Source: Cryptomeria japonica (taxonomy: Eukaryota; Streptophyta; Pinopsida; Cupressales; Cupressaceae). From it: a stretch of DNA of 64,000 nucleotides. Each line of letters begins with the position of its first letter. Position 1 is the stretch's first letter. The position numbers were made by a program, and so were the translations under genes. Positions 35,177 to 46,505 of the stretch are shown one piece after another. The notes under the pieces were generated by a model that saw nothing but the letters and a program-made list of their open reading frames with translations, ran no database searches and was not told the DNA's origin. The stretch is from assembly GCF_030272615.1 (NCBI RefSeq), contig NC_081413.1:724124649-724188648 (forward strand), written 5' to 3'.

Positions 35177-36388
35177 TGTTGGAAATATGAAGCAATTGAT
35201 TATGTGTTGCATTGATGTTTTGTCATTGATGTCAACACTATCTGTTATGGTTATTTACTGGCTTCCCGTAGAAGGATTGGATGGGGAAGATTATCAGTTT
35301 ATTGTCACCGGTATGATATGAATAATGGAATAAGTTTGTATGAATGGTTCATATGCTTCTGAAGTATGTTTCAGTCAGTTGGTATTGACTTGATGATTGG
35401 ATGTTATCTTGTGTTCTAGTAAGCCTGCTTTGTAGGTCCGGTAAGGGTTTCATCGACAGATCTTTATTGAAGATCTTTGATGTAATGTTAAGTGGTGTTG
35501 GTGTAGCTTCTAGAAGGGATTTAGGATGTTGATGGTGATTGTTTCTATGCCTCGACTGATTGGTGTCATTGCTTTGGCATGTGTGGATCTAATTTAGGTC
35601 TGGTGCTATCTAGGTTATGGACCGGTTTCATGAAACGTGTTGATGGATCCTTCTGATGTGCTTCCGAGATGTTTTATTGATTGGATGATGTTTGTTTGGT
35701 CTTAGGCCGACATGTTTCATGATTTTATTTCAGGATTATGTAATGGATCTATTGAATTATCATTTGGGAGGCCAACCTAATTGTTTAGGTCCAAGGCTTG
35801 TATAAATATTTGTAATATCTCATTGTAGATCATAGGCAAGGAGCGAATAATGTAATAATCATTTGTGTAGAGGATTTGGTCGACCATAAGTGATCGAGTT
35901 GGGTTTATGTAAGAGGTTTTAGACCTCCAGTATTGAGATTAACCGAAACTGTAATATGGCATGTTTGATGTTATCATAGGCAGTTCTTCTTTCTAGATTG
36001 TTGTCCAAATATTTTGAGGTGGTTGACCTCTTTTGTAGTTAGTGAGACTCCATTGTGATGAGCAGTGCACTCTAGGCAGTGTGCCTTCTTGCATGTGCAA
36101 GCTCCTATTGTAATCATATACTTTCTACAGAAGTATCATCTGACTGTGGGTAGGGTTTCCCACTGTGGTTTTTCCCTTTACCAGGTTTCCAACGTACAAA
36201 TCATGGTGTTATGTGTTATGGTTGCATGGTATTGATTCTCTGGTTTTCAATTATGCTTTAATTCTTTATCCGTTATTCTGGTATATGTTTTCTTATATTC
36301 CGGTAAAAGGTTTTAAGTGCTTTAATTCACATAATCTGTTGACAACTTATTCACCCCCCCTCTCAGTTGTCCATCGGTTATCTTAATA
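35177..36388 (+). mobile_element. Solo LTR with perfect target duplication
   Basis: A 1212-bp LTR from TGTTGGAAATATGAAGC to TATCTTAATA (CA decayed to TA), flanked by identical ATTTG 5-mers at 35172-35176 and 36389-36393. Neither a primer-binding site nor a polypurine tract adjoins it. It shares the late C-rich motif (TTCACCCCCCCTCTCAG, about 36350) and TCATTGATGTCAACAC text near its start with the pol-less elements, so it belongs to the same broad copia-like group. The region around 35803 (TATAAATATTTGTAATATC) may be its TATA/R region. Confidence 0.85.
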
Positions 36389-36588
36389 ATTTGTTCATTA
36401 TAATAATAAATTCAAGAGTTGTGTATGTCATTGCTAATGATATGTAACGATATTCCTTATATACATAGGGTAATTTAAGTTTCAATGATTTCAAATTTAT
36501 TTTATAGTGTTGTTATCCAAATAATAATAAGTGTTTCTGGAAGGTTAAGGATTGGATTTGCATTTTTGTTTTGGCTCAAGACATTACA

Positions 36589-37700
36589 ATGGTATTAGAG
36601 CAAGTGATATTGCTAGCTTGTATGTTCAAAATTCAAATTTGCATATTTTAGTTCAATGCAATATAGTGATAGAACAAATAATATCACTTCAAGGATATAA
36701 AAAAAAATCTATTTTTTGGAGAGTTTAGAGACTCATTCATCTCTTACTATAATATTACAAAAAGAGATAGAAGAATTAATTCAAACAACTCAAAGTGTTG
36801 GGATAAAATGAATTTTGACTTGATGATCGATATGATGGAATAATTCCTTCATAAGATGGATAACAATATATGAGTACACCTAGACAACTAATAAGTGAAG
36901 CAAGTGAATTTGAGTGTAATAATATGGATGCCACTTAGAGCCTCACAAAAAGAAGTATTTTTTTTTCAGTTGCAAGACCAACTCAAACTAACTTTCTAAA
37001 TAAGGAGGTAGAGGCTTCAAAAACCTAAATATAAAAACTCATTTTCTTATGATATTAGGGCTTGTCATCTTCCTTAGAATATCTAAATTGTCACTCACCA
37101 AGACATCCTAGAATGGTTACAAACTTTATGTTGGGCCACAAGTCTTTCAAAAAAATGTGGAACAAGATTTGGGGAAGATGGCACTCTCCCTATGATGGAT
37201 ATAATATATTCTTAGCTCACATGTGGATATAGAATCTAGACACATACTTATTCCTCAGACCAATGATAAAAGATGAAACAATTAAGTTTTCACCTTACAT
37301 TTGGAGGGTATTGCACATGAGTTGTGGTACCATGGTTTGATCACTCAAGGTCATAGATCCATCACCTCATATGATAAATTTTACAAAAAAATTAACTGAG
37401 AGGTTTGATTGAAAGGATCTTGAAGTTTACTTTATTGATTTGACTCGTCTCAAATAGTGTGGTTTAGTGGATAACTATGTAAAATAGTTTCAAAAGTTTG
37501 TGATGGTGCCAAATATCATAGAGAGAAGACTAACTATTCTCTTCATCAAAGGGTTAATTGAATTTATGAAGGAATTTGTTCAAGGATTTTGAGCCAACTA
37601 CCCTACAAGGTGTCTTCAATAAAAGATTTCCTAAAATATAGTGCCTAGTGCCATGATCTAATCAATTTGGGCCCAAATTTGAAATCATAATATTTGGAGA
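36589..37700 (+). pseudogene. Ty3/gypsy primer-binding site and gag relic
   Basis: TGGTATTAGAGCA at 36590-36602 follows an LTR end (ATTACA, 36588) and matches a Met-tRNA primer-binding site. At 37255-37640 the gypsy Gag core (Retrotrans_gag) is recognisable across frames: LMIKDETIKFSPYIW-like text, MINFTKKLTERFD, KDLEVYFIDLTRLK, GLVDNYV, and RRLTILFIKGLIEFMKEFV. The usual order is kept, but stops and frameshifts are frequent. No pol follows before the next element begins at 38094. Confidence 0.7.
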
Positions 37701-38093
37701 TTGAAGGAGTAGGAAAGTTATCCTTGATGTTGGCCTTCTTTAAAATTTTGACCTGAAAAGGTGTAACTTGTGTATAAATATAATTCTCCCCTTCATTTGA
37801 ACATTTATCTCTTCACATCAAGTATTTCAATTGATCATTGAATCAAACATCTTAAATGCAATTTAGGAGAAATATGAAATAAGCATTCAATAATTCAAGT
37901 TCAACTATCTCGATCAAGATATGTCTTCCTCCATGAATGAAGGTACACATTGACACCTATCAAGAAACATCAACCTTTGTGCAAGGATTCGATGCAAGAA
38001 GTTTCATGATGAGGTATCATTTGTCAATTGAATAATTTTATTAAGGTTTTTAGCCTCTTCCTTTCCAAGGGTAAGCTCTCTTTCATCCATCAT
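37701..38093. other. Unassigned spacer
   Basis: Decayed sequence, probably the remainder of the gypsy interior. No motif seen. Confidence 0.4.
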
Positions 38094-39180
38094 TGTTGAC
38101 ATTGAAGTGAAAACACTTACTCAAGGTTTCACTTAGGCAAGTCCCTATACAACCAAACATTATGTCTCTCTCTGCACATACACGTGTATGCACACATAGA
38201 CACATGCACTTAGGTTTGACTTGTTTTGGGTTGACCATGTCTTGGAAGTATATGGGGGTGTTGTTGAGGGTTCATAGAACACCTCTATATGGTATGCATG
38301 ATGTAGGATGATCTATTTGGTGCCACATTTGGTTTGGTGTTGGTTTTCAAGGTAATTTGTAGCTATCTAGTTGATAGGGCTTGTTCTCTTTCTTGTTGTG
38401 TATCTTTGGGGTTCTCCACTAGCATTGGAGTTTGTGTTGAGTTGTATTTGGGTCCTACTATCCCATGTGTGGATCTACATTGTGTTAATTCATTAGGAGG
38501 AAGTATTTTTGGGCATACTAGTTATGTGCTACATTTTTGCCTACACATTACCCTACTGCTAACCTTGGAGGATGTGTGTTGGCATGTGTGGTGTTTAGGA
38601 CTGCATTAGATGATGTAAAAAGATGTTTTAGGTCCTCTCTATCTTTTGGATATGATTGTTTCACCACAATTATGTTTTGTGGTCAACTTAGTGGAATCTT
38701 GTTGTGGCCAACCTAATTGATGTTTTGAGATGATTTGAATAGTATATAAAGAAGATCAAATCAATTTGTTGGATGCAGTGATGTTGAAGGCTTATTCGTT
38801 TTAACTCAAATATTCATCTATTTTGCTTGGAGATAGTAAGTCTCCTTAGAAAGTCCTTTGTATCTTTCCCCGAGGAAGTGATCCTCAGCCTACAAGTCCC
38901 TTTGAGAGTAGTGAGCTTCCTTGGGTAGTGATCCCTAAAAAAAATTATAATGTTATTCATACAGTGTGAGTTAACTCTCACTGTGGTTTTCCCTTCTTAG
39001 TTTTTCCATGTAAATCTAGTTTTCTCTTGTGCAAGTGTGTTCATTCTTCATCTTCAATTGTTGTTTATCAAATTAAGGTTTTGTGGAATTAAAATTATGC
39101 TATTAAGTGTTAAGATTTGTCCAAGATTGATTCACCCCCCTTTTAGTCTTGGGGTGTGTTCAACAATTGGTATTAGATCC
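38094..39180 (+). repeat. 5' LTR and primer-binding site
   Basis: TGTTGACATTGAAG to TGTTCAACA (39165), about 1.07 kb, followed two bases later by TGGTATTAGATCC. The C-rich motif TTCACCCCCCC lies about 35 bp before the end. The left boundary is inferred from similarity to 42504 onward and is the less certain one. Confidence 0.65.
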
Positions 39181-39259
39181 AAGTTCCTCTAAGGAAGCTT
39201 AAACACTTGAGGAAAGGTCTGGGATGACACAAGACTGAGCTCACAAAGCACCTAATTTT

Positions 39260-40620
39260 GATGGCACAAACTTTACCTTTTGGAAATGTAGAATAGAGGG
39301 TTACTTGACTTCGTTAGGGTTTGGAGTATGGAGCTCAATCAAAGATGGTTATACATTTCCTCCCACTCCTACAATTGATGTAGGTGATATTAGGTTATAT
39401 GAAAACAATGGTAAAGCGAGGAATGTAATCATGAGTGGATTAGCAGATTCAGAACTTGTGAAGGGATGCATTGTGGTACTGCTAAAGAAATGTGGGAGAA
39501 ACTTAACAACATTTATGAAGGAGATGATAAGGTAAGATAAATCAAGTTGTATAATTTCACATGCAAGCTGGAGAATTTGAAGATGTCTAAGGATAAAAAA
39601 ATTGCTAGCTTTATGCTTCAAGTTGATGATGTAGTAACCAACATCAGAGGTCTTGGTGTTGAATAGAAAGAAGATGAATTTTTGAAAAGGGTACTTAGAT
39701 CTCTTCCTAAACCTTATAGTCCTAAGGTGTCATCTATTGAGGAAAATAAGGATTTTGATAAATATACAATGGATCAACTATATGGTGCTCTCACTACCTT
39801 TGAGATGACAGAATTTGATTTAGATGACCCTAAGAAGGAATCTGCATTCAAAGCCAATTAGAAGGTAGAAGTTGAAGATGTTGATCAAGATGATGAATTT
39901 AATGAGGTAGAAGCAAACTTGTGAGAAGATTAAGGAGAAGCACTAGCAAGTACAAAGGTAAGTTACCTAAAACAAATGTTTTAATTATGGAAGAATTGGT
40001 CATTTTGCATATAAATATAATTGTAGAGAAGATAATGACAAAAAGGGAGAAGATGGAAATAAAAGAGATAAGTCCAAAAGAAGTCTTTATTCCAAAGAAA
40101 ATAACTACTTATGTGAAGATGAGAACTTTGATCATGATTATTCAAAACATGAAATATTGTTCATGGATTTGAAAATTAATAACAAAAAGAATAATGTTGA
40201 AAAATAAAATTTTGGCACCCTGCAGGCTAATGGAAACAATGAAAAATACATGGTTGTATGGAATACATTTCATGTAAAACGAGAACCAAATGCTTGGGAG
40301 ATTGATAGTGGTTGTTTCAATCACATGACCAATGATGGGAGAAAGTTTATCAGCCTTGAAAGGTGGAATGGGGGATCTTTAACACAAATTTTTGGAAAGG
40401 GCATTATCACAATTGATGTAAATCACAAGACATAGAATGTTCTTTATGTCAATGGATTGAAATATAATCTTCTCAATGTGAGTCAGATGTGCAACGAAGG
40501 ATACAAACTCACTTTTCATGATAAAGGTTGTGAAATTAGAAAAGGAAACTCAACGAGACTATTTATAAAAGGATCTAGGATTGGAAGCAATGTCTATCAC
40601 CTAAAGGAGGCCAACACTTT
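39260..40620 (+). pseudogene. Copia Gag-zinc knuckle-protease relic
   Basis: Gag opens near FTFWKCRIEGYLTSLGFGVW (39270-39330) and shifts frame into EMWEKLNNIYEGDDKVR, KLYNFTCKLENLKMSKDKKI, FLKRVLRSLPKPY and MDQLYGALTTFEM, the UBN2-type copia Gag order. The zinc knuckle at 39976-40023 reads CFNYGRIGHFAYKYNC, with two of its ligands mutated. The aspartic-protease site is WEIDSGCFNHMTNDGRKFI at about 40294-40350, with DSG intact. The gag_pre-integrase segment follows (VLYVNGLKYNLLNVSQMCNE, 40439-40500). At least five stops or frameshifts. Confidence 0.82.
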
Positions 40621-41850
40621 CACATATTTGAATGCAACAATTGAGGAAGAGCTTGCACCCAAACAAATGGGAACTAAAGCAGTGAATAAAGATAAAATTT
40701 ACCTTGAATTAGATCTAGATGCAATGAAGCCGCAAGGTTCAGATATTGATCTGGATGATTATGAAGTAGACCTTGAACGAGAATTATGGTATATGCTTGA
40801 TGACCTATATGCTCGAAGGGCCGATTGTAGAGAATACAAGAATAAACTCAGCTAGGTTGAGAAGAGAATTGCCAAGATATAAGCTCAAGTTGAAGGAAGA
40901 AAGAATGTGAAATTTGACCCAAAAATGCAAAAGATGAAAATGCCAAGCTAAAAGAAAACAAATAATGTGAAGATAAACTCATAATAGATGAAATTATCAC
41001 CCTAAAGATTCAAATTGAGGAAGGTAAGATGATTGTTGATTGTTTAGATTTCAAGCTTCATGACAAAATTGTTGAATGTTCTAAGCTTAAGGAAGCGATT
41101 GTTACTCTGAGAAAAGAATTGGAAAATCCAAAAGAGAAGACAAACATTTAGGGTGATCTTGACTTTGAAAATGGAGAAATATCTAAAACAAATATGGATG
41201 AAGAAAAGAATGAGAAGAAGTAAGATGATGCATCTAAGAAGACAAACGAAAAGAAGAGTCAATTCAGAAAAAGTCTGGAACCAGAAGAACTTCAAAAGAC
41301 CTACTCCTAAATAGATTGTTCCAACTAGGTACTTTCACTCTCAATGGTAATTGTTATTCCTACAGTAAGTTTGGGCATAGAGCTATTGAATGTAGAAGCA
41401 AGATGAGTATGAATCCAAGGTACAATGCAATGAATTCTCAAACATTTAATGGTCAGAGTTATGCTTGCAATAAATTTGGTCATAAGGATAATGAATGAAG
41501 AAGTAGTGTATTGAAGAATAAGTTCAATGTCATGATTACTCAATCCTTCTATGGTTACTATTGCATATGTTACAAGTTTTCTCGCAAGGTTGCTAATTAT
41601 AGATCTAAGATAAGAAGACGTGGAAATGGTCTGCAACATGGTACTACATACTATAACTGCAACAAATAGGGACATAATGCAAAGTTTTGCAAGGGAAAGA
41701 TTAAGATCTCTTGTGCACTGTAGAAGAAGATTGATATGGATCAGGAAAAGAAGAAGATAAAAGAAATGTGGAAAAACATAGATGAGGTAGTAAAGGGATC
41801 TGAGCTTCTGCCTAGTGCAAAAGAAACCTCTAGAAAATAAAAATGAAAGC
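40621..41850 (+). pseudogene. Coiled-coil and zinc-knuckle array replacing integrase
   Basis: The open frame at 40457-40855 passes from gag_pre-integrase sequence (KGSRIGSNVYHL) without interruption into an acidic, heptad-like segment (DLERELWYMLDDLYARRADC). Coiled-coil text continues in broken frames to about 41290 (KELENPKEK, EEKNEKK). Four knuckle relics then appear: 41352-41393 (CYSYSKFGHRAIEC), 41463-41500, about 41552-41592 and about 41652-41692 (YYNCNK*GHNAKFC). This array matches the layout of ORF1 in the element at 4379-11659. Function is inferred as nucleic-acid binding. Confidence 0.65.
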
Positions 41851-42503
41851 ATAAAGTTGGGGAGAGCTATTCATTGCATATATTTCACCCCCTTAAAGTT
41901 TTGTGGGTTCCTCTTGGGAAGCTTATTGGTTCAATTGTATTTAAAGAGATGTTGATCTACACTAAGGTGATGATTAAGACAAGGAGTTACTCAATGAAAC
42001 AGAAAGAAAGAATGATTCAAGTAATACTACAGATGTTACAACTAATGGTTTGGTTGTCATACTAGTTAGGAGAGAGTATGTTGATGATTACCCCTCAGGG
42101 GGAGTAGTTAGTATGTTTATTTTTGTTAATAGGGGGAGAATGTGTGTAGAGAAAATGATTGTCATATCGAGAAAAATATGGATGCTAAGAAAAGAGAAGA
42201 GAAAAGTGCAGAGTTTTGATGAGTAAAGAATGCAAAATCAAGTGAAGACCCTTTCCCTTTATGTCAAAGGAGGAGAGAATGCATAGTTGATTATTTTGTC
42301 AAAGAGGAAGAGATTGCAATGAAAGGAGAGAGAAGTGCAAATGAATAAAAAAGAATGGAGGAGAGAAAAGTGTAGAAAGAATGTAGGTGACTATTCTGAT
42401 TGAGATAAAGTGCAATGAAGACCGTTGACCTTTGTCCTTGATGTCAAAAGGTGAGAGAAAGTTATGTTTTTTGAGTGTTGTCATCAATGACAAAAGGGGA
42501 GAT
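41851..42503 (+). other. 3' internal region and polypurine tract
   Basis: G-rich decayed sequence with several AAAGGGGGAG-like strings (42098, 42132) before the polypurine tract at 42492-42503. No frame is kept. Confidence 0.5.
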
Positions 42504-42660
42504 TGTTGACAGTTGTTGTCATTGATGTCAACACTTAGCTTGTGTGTGGATGACATACTCAGTATTGTGTTGTGTTTGTCAAATAGTGGAGAAGTGATGT
42601 GGAGAATATTGGAGATTGTTGTCAGTACAATTATGGTGTTATACATTGGTGTCAACCCTA
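42504..42660 (+). repeat. 3' LTR start, truncated or diverged
   Basis: TGTTGACAGTTGTTGTCATT follows the polypurine tract. Similarity to the 5' LTR fades within about 40 bp. Confidence 0.5.
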
Positions 42661-42990
42661 TGCTAATGGAAGTATTAAGATGAGGATATGATGATTAAAA
42701 TGATTAGGATGATTAGTAATATTATGGTTGAATAGGATGAAGTGATTAAGATTAAGAGGAATGAAATGTATGATTAGGGGGATAGAATGATTATGGATGA
42801 TTAAGATGAAAAATAATTAGGATGGGAAGGATGAAGTGGACTACTAAATGGATAACTGGGATGATTAGGATGAGAGAATTAAGATGGGCTATTGTGACAA
42901 GAAGTATGATTAGGATGAAGTTGATAAATGGAATGTTTGAGTTAAAGATGATGTGGAAAGATGGACTTGGAGGAGACATAGTATTAAGAA
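42661..42990. repeat. Low-complexity GATTAGGATGA-type repeat
   Basis: Irregular repeats of a 12-13-bp theme (ATGATTAGGATGA, ATTAAGATGA) on the plus strand, purine-rich throughout. Not a telomere repeat: the period is irregular and far from 7 bp. Confidence 0.6.
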
Positions 42991-43030
42991 GAAAGACAAA
43001 TGATTTGTTTAATTTCAAAATATTTTGATT

Positions 43031-43984
43031 TCTATAGGGTTTTTTTTTGTTTCTTTTTTGCTTTTTGCTTTTTGAATTTTATGATTTTTTTGGATTTTTT
43101 ATTAAATATGAAGAAAACACAATGAAATAATGCAAAAGACATAATCCTATAACTCAATTTGGACAATGTGTTTCCCCCTATGGTTTCAAGTGTGGAAGGC
43201 GAGTAAACATTCAAATATATAAGACACACTAACAAACCTACTCAAGTGGGATAGTCAATCCTTGTAGGTACGAGGCACCACAAAAAAATATAGCTTAAAA
43301 GTCTCAACTAGGCTTCACAAGTTCAACTATGGGTATCCTCCATATATGACAAGGGTAAATGAGGCCTAATCCGTAGATGAAAGAAAATATTGACAAACAT
43401 TTGGGAGGCTTAATTTGTTGATGAAAAAAATTATTACCAAACATATGAGAGGAGAAGGTAACCCACTCTCCGCCTTCACTTCTCTAAGGTGCCTAAAGTT
43501 CTTAAAGGCTTAGCTACGATTGACAATATTTTACTTCTAAGAGGCATGTCTTTTGATTCACCCCATGATCTTTATACTCTATCGAAAAATGGGAGTTGAG
43601 GTCATCCCCTAGAGTGATCACCTCTTAGAGAAAGCCCTCTAAAAAAGAAAACAAGACCACTTATTTCAAATCCTCAAGAGGAGAGCATATGTAAGTGGGC
43701 CTTGAGGATTGAAACACGTATTCATTTTAAAACCAAATCCATATTTGAAAGGTTAATTTGTGTCCACAAGTCGAATGAGCCAACCTACTTTTGGTGGTGA
43801 AGCAGAGCCATGCAAAGTTAAGTGGTAGAATCAAATAGTTGCACTTTCAAAGTGGTAGTGGCTTGGCAGAGATCCATGGTGGTGGCCTTGTATGAGAAAG
43901 TGTAGCTTGGCAGAGCTCTAGGGTGGTGACCTCATATGAGTAGTGGTAGAAGCAAGCTAATTGTTGATCACAAATGTTAAGGAA
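43031..43984. other. Region without recognised features
   Basis: A T-rich start (43038-43110) and then ordinary sequence with no conserved frame. The LINE to the right should extend here with its polymerase, but none is recognisable. Confidence 0.4.
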
Positions 43985-45375
43985 GCAAGTGATAAAAGTA
44001 ATGACATCATTCCACAATGATATCTAGTCAATGGCGGGCATGGGGTGAAGCTCTAAATTCTAAACATGCATGTTGAGCTTTCCTTGTGATTGAACACTAG
44101 TTTATTGAGGAAAAAACTATGTTCATGGTCTTGGAAATGACAACTTGTCATCCAATATGAAAGCATATTGGAAAGTGATCCAAGAAAGATAATTTTCACC
44201 AAGGTTTAAATTGGCAAAAGATAATGTTGAGAAAGTAGAAGAAGGATTGAGCAAACATCATGGCATGGTCTAGTCTTTTTAAAACCTTTTTAGGTCTAGC
44301 CTATAAATTGCTCAAATCGTACCACATCATATCATATTGGTAGTGGCCAAGATTGGGTTCATAAAGCTCCAATTTATTTCACTAGCTATCTGACACATAG
44401 GCAAGGCCATTTATTTTTCATAAGCCATCTCTATCATATTAAGGTCTTTACACAAAACCCAAGTGGTGGTTGGAATTGAACTAGCAATACATCTCCAAAG
44501 AGGATATCTCTCCACAACATCATTTGAGGCATAAATAATATAATAATCCCAAAGGAATGATTATTAATGTTGAAAAGGGCACATGGCACTCTATTCGTGG
44601 GGTCACATCCTTGGCCTACTAAAAGTTGAAGCCATGTAGGAGATAGAAGGGTGACAAAAATATACCATCTTGCTTCATGTTGGCTACATAACACATGGTT
44701 GGAAGGCCATATCACATGACAATTAGCAAAAAGATATAAAATAACCTCTTGCAAATAGAGAATGTCTAAACCTATGAATTGCATATGAGCATAACAAATG
44801 GAGTACTTGTGTGGGGGGGTCCATTAGCCCCCTGAAATTCTAGGGAATACTATTCATAAGTGGGTGTCGAAAGGCATCTTGTAGTTACCAACTCAACCTG
44901 AGTAGAATGACTATTTTACAATATCACTTTCTAGGCTTCAAAGATTCCAATTTAGAAGTGAAGAGGTACTTGCTATCACTTGGTCAACAATTCTATGTCC
45001 TCTATATACCCTTGCAAACTATAAGACCTCCTTTTCTTGATAGGAGGAGGTAAAGTAGGATGAACATTTATAGTAGTTAGTTAAGCCACAGAAAATGTCA
45101 TGAGTTAGGTAAAAGCCACTTCCACCTCACTAGATTCCTCCCTAAAGGAGGAGGTTATAACCCTACTAAATTGAAGAGGTTTTTAAGCATATTGTAATAC
45201 TTGATTCCCCAAGCTAGGTAGTGTAGGAGAAGACTTGTTTTGACCAAATTTCTTGGCCTTGTAGCTAACAATAGTAGGCCAGCCTTCCTCTTCTTTCGCA
45301 AAAGGTGGCACCTTAGAAGAGAGTTGAGCAATGGCCTTTGGGTGCAAAGAAGCCATGGGGAAATCCTTAATGTTA

Positions 45376-45815
45376 TGTTATGATGATTCACACTGATGGT
45401 GTAAATTATGTATCATAAGTACACTTATCTTAAGTTGACTTAGGATAATGCATTCGTTGTAGTTTGCATATGAGACACTTAGTGAATTATGCATCTAGGG
45501 AAGATGGTTGTAGGAGAAACTCCACCTTTTGTGGTGTTATCTTGTTATCACATTCCACCTTTGGTGGTTGATCCACCTTTAGTGGTATTATCTATTGTTT
45601 CTTCTACCTACCCTTACCTACTCGTGTATCTCATTAGGCCACATGTCATGATTGTGTGCTCTCATAGCCTTGTCTTTATAAGAAGGCCCATTTACATTGT
45701 ATGTAATCCGATTGATTTTTTTTGCATCTTGTTGAGAATACAGTTTGTTCTTGTCTATCTATGTCTCTCTTGTGTTGTTCTATTCATTGGGCTCTATATC
45801 TTAGGTACACTAATG
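45376..45815 (+). mobile_element. Copia-type LTR inserted in LINE ORF1
   Basis: Starts TGTTATGATGATTCAC (45376) and has a TATA-like TCTTTATAAGAAGG (45674) and a U5-type tail ending near TTAGGTACACTAATGAT (about 45815). It separates two pieces of LINE ORF1. No internal sequence or polypurine tract adjoins it, so it is probably a solo LTR. I could not find a matching target duplication, and the right boundary is approximate. Confidence 0.5.
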
Positions 45816-46365
45816 ATAAATGTTTGTAAGGTTGATGATATAATGAAAACATTGTGTATATCTGGTTTTGTCAACCCTGATATCAATAGTATCCTTGTGT
45901 TCCTTGGACAAGTCCACCTCAACACAAACCCATTACTAACAATGGGCAAAACAGAACCTCTTTGGTTCAACACAGACAACTAATCCTATAGAGGAGGCTA
46001 TTTGACTTAGAAAATTCCAGCAACATGGGGGTGACCTAGAAAATTCAACCTAGAGAAGGACTTTAAAGTACTTATTGTCCAAGAAAAAAAAAACCATGTG
46101 TCCACGGTTTGAAAACAAGAGGTGAGGAATGGACAAGCCAAGGGCCATAACTAAGCATTGTCTCATCATGATTAGCTTCAACGAAACAAAAAAGAAAAAA
46201 GTCTTTGGTTAGGTTTTGCATGGTGACAAGGCGGATCCCATGTGGGGTACAAGCTTTGCCAATCTAGTCTTTTAGCATACTTTTAGGGGCGACCCTACCC
46301 ACAAAAAATCCAACCAAAGTAAAGGATCCTAGCCAATGTCACGTATTACCAGATTTTGGAATATG

Positions 46366-46459
46366 AAGCACAACATTCAATGGTCATGGTGTAGTAGAAG
46401 ACACCTCATGAAAAGCACAACATTCAATGGTCATGGTGTAGTAGAAGACACCTCATGAA
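46366..46459. repeat. Perfect 47-bp tandem duplication
   Basis: 46366-46412 and 46413-46459 are identical (AAGCACAACATTCAATGGTC...). The duplication lies inside the decayed LINE ORF1. Confidence 0.95.
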
Positions 46460-46505
46460 ATATTTTTGGAACAAACTTCCGAGAAGGCTTGGACAAGGGT
46501 GCCAT

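Larger units (their letters stand above)
38094..42660 (+). mobile_element. Second pol-less LTR element, Gag-protease joined to a coiled-coil/zinc-knuckle module
   Basis: The 5' LTR (38094-39165) and primer-binding site (39168-39180) precede a copia gag, one zinc knuckle and a protease motif. Instead of integrase, the frame then enters charged coiled coil and a four-knuckle array. A polypurine tract (AAAAGGGGAGAT) ends at 42503 and is followed by an LTR start, TGTTGACAG, at 42504. The first about 30 bases of the two LTRs are similar, but the right copy then diverges and I cannot find its end. The element may therefore be a recombinant of two relatives, or its 3' LTR may be truncated. No integrase, reverse transcriptase or RNase H is visible. 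Confidence 0.7.
43985..46505 (-). pseudogene. Decayed L1-type LINE: ORF1 and endonuclease
   Basis: On the minus strand ORF1 starts at 46505 (MAPLSKPSRKFVPKIF). It includes a DUF4283-type RNA-binding domain: FTLVGFFVGRVAPKSMLKD, then FFLFCFVEANHDETMLSYGP, WLVHSSPLVFKPWTHGFF and FSRSPPCCWNF (46330-46000), then VCVEVDLSKEHKDTIDI near 45890-45945. ORF1 resumes beyond an inserted LTR at about 45370 (ASLHPKAIAQLSSKVPPFAK, EEEGWPTIVSYKAKKFGQN). The ORF2 endonuclease follows at 44780-44080: ARWYIFVTLLSPTWLQLL, DPTNRVPCALFNINNHSFGI, CVKTLI and LSFLDHFPICFHIG, matching the usual SDHFPI core. Reverse transcriptase is absent. Stops are many. Confidence 0.75.

Noticed and set aside
41325-41852. 175-codon minus-strand open frame
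   Set aside because: Antisense shadow of the zinc-knuckle array on the plus strand.
42661-42990. Interstitial telomere repeat
   Set aside because: The GATTAGGATGA theme has irregular 12-13-bp spacing and never shows a run of the plant telomere heptamer.
45489-45983. 164-codon plus-strand open frame
   Set aside because: It spans an LTR and antisense LINE ORF1 sequence, so it is a chance frame across a repeat junction.
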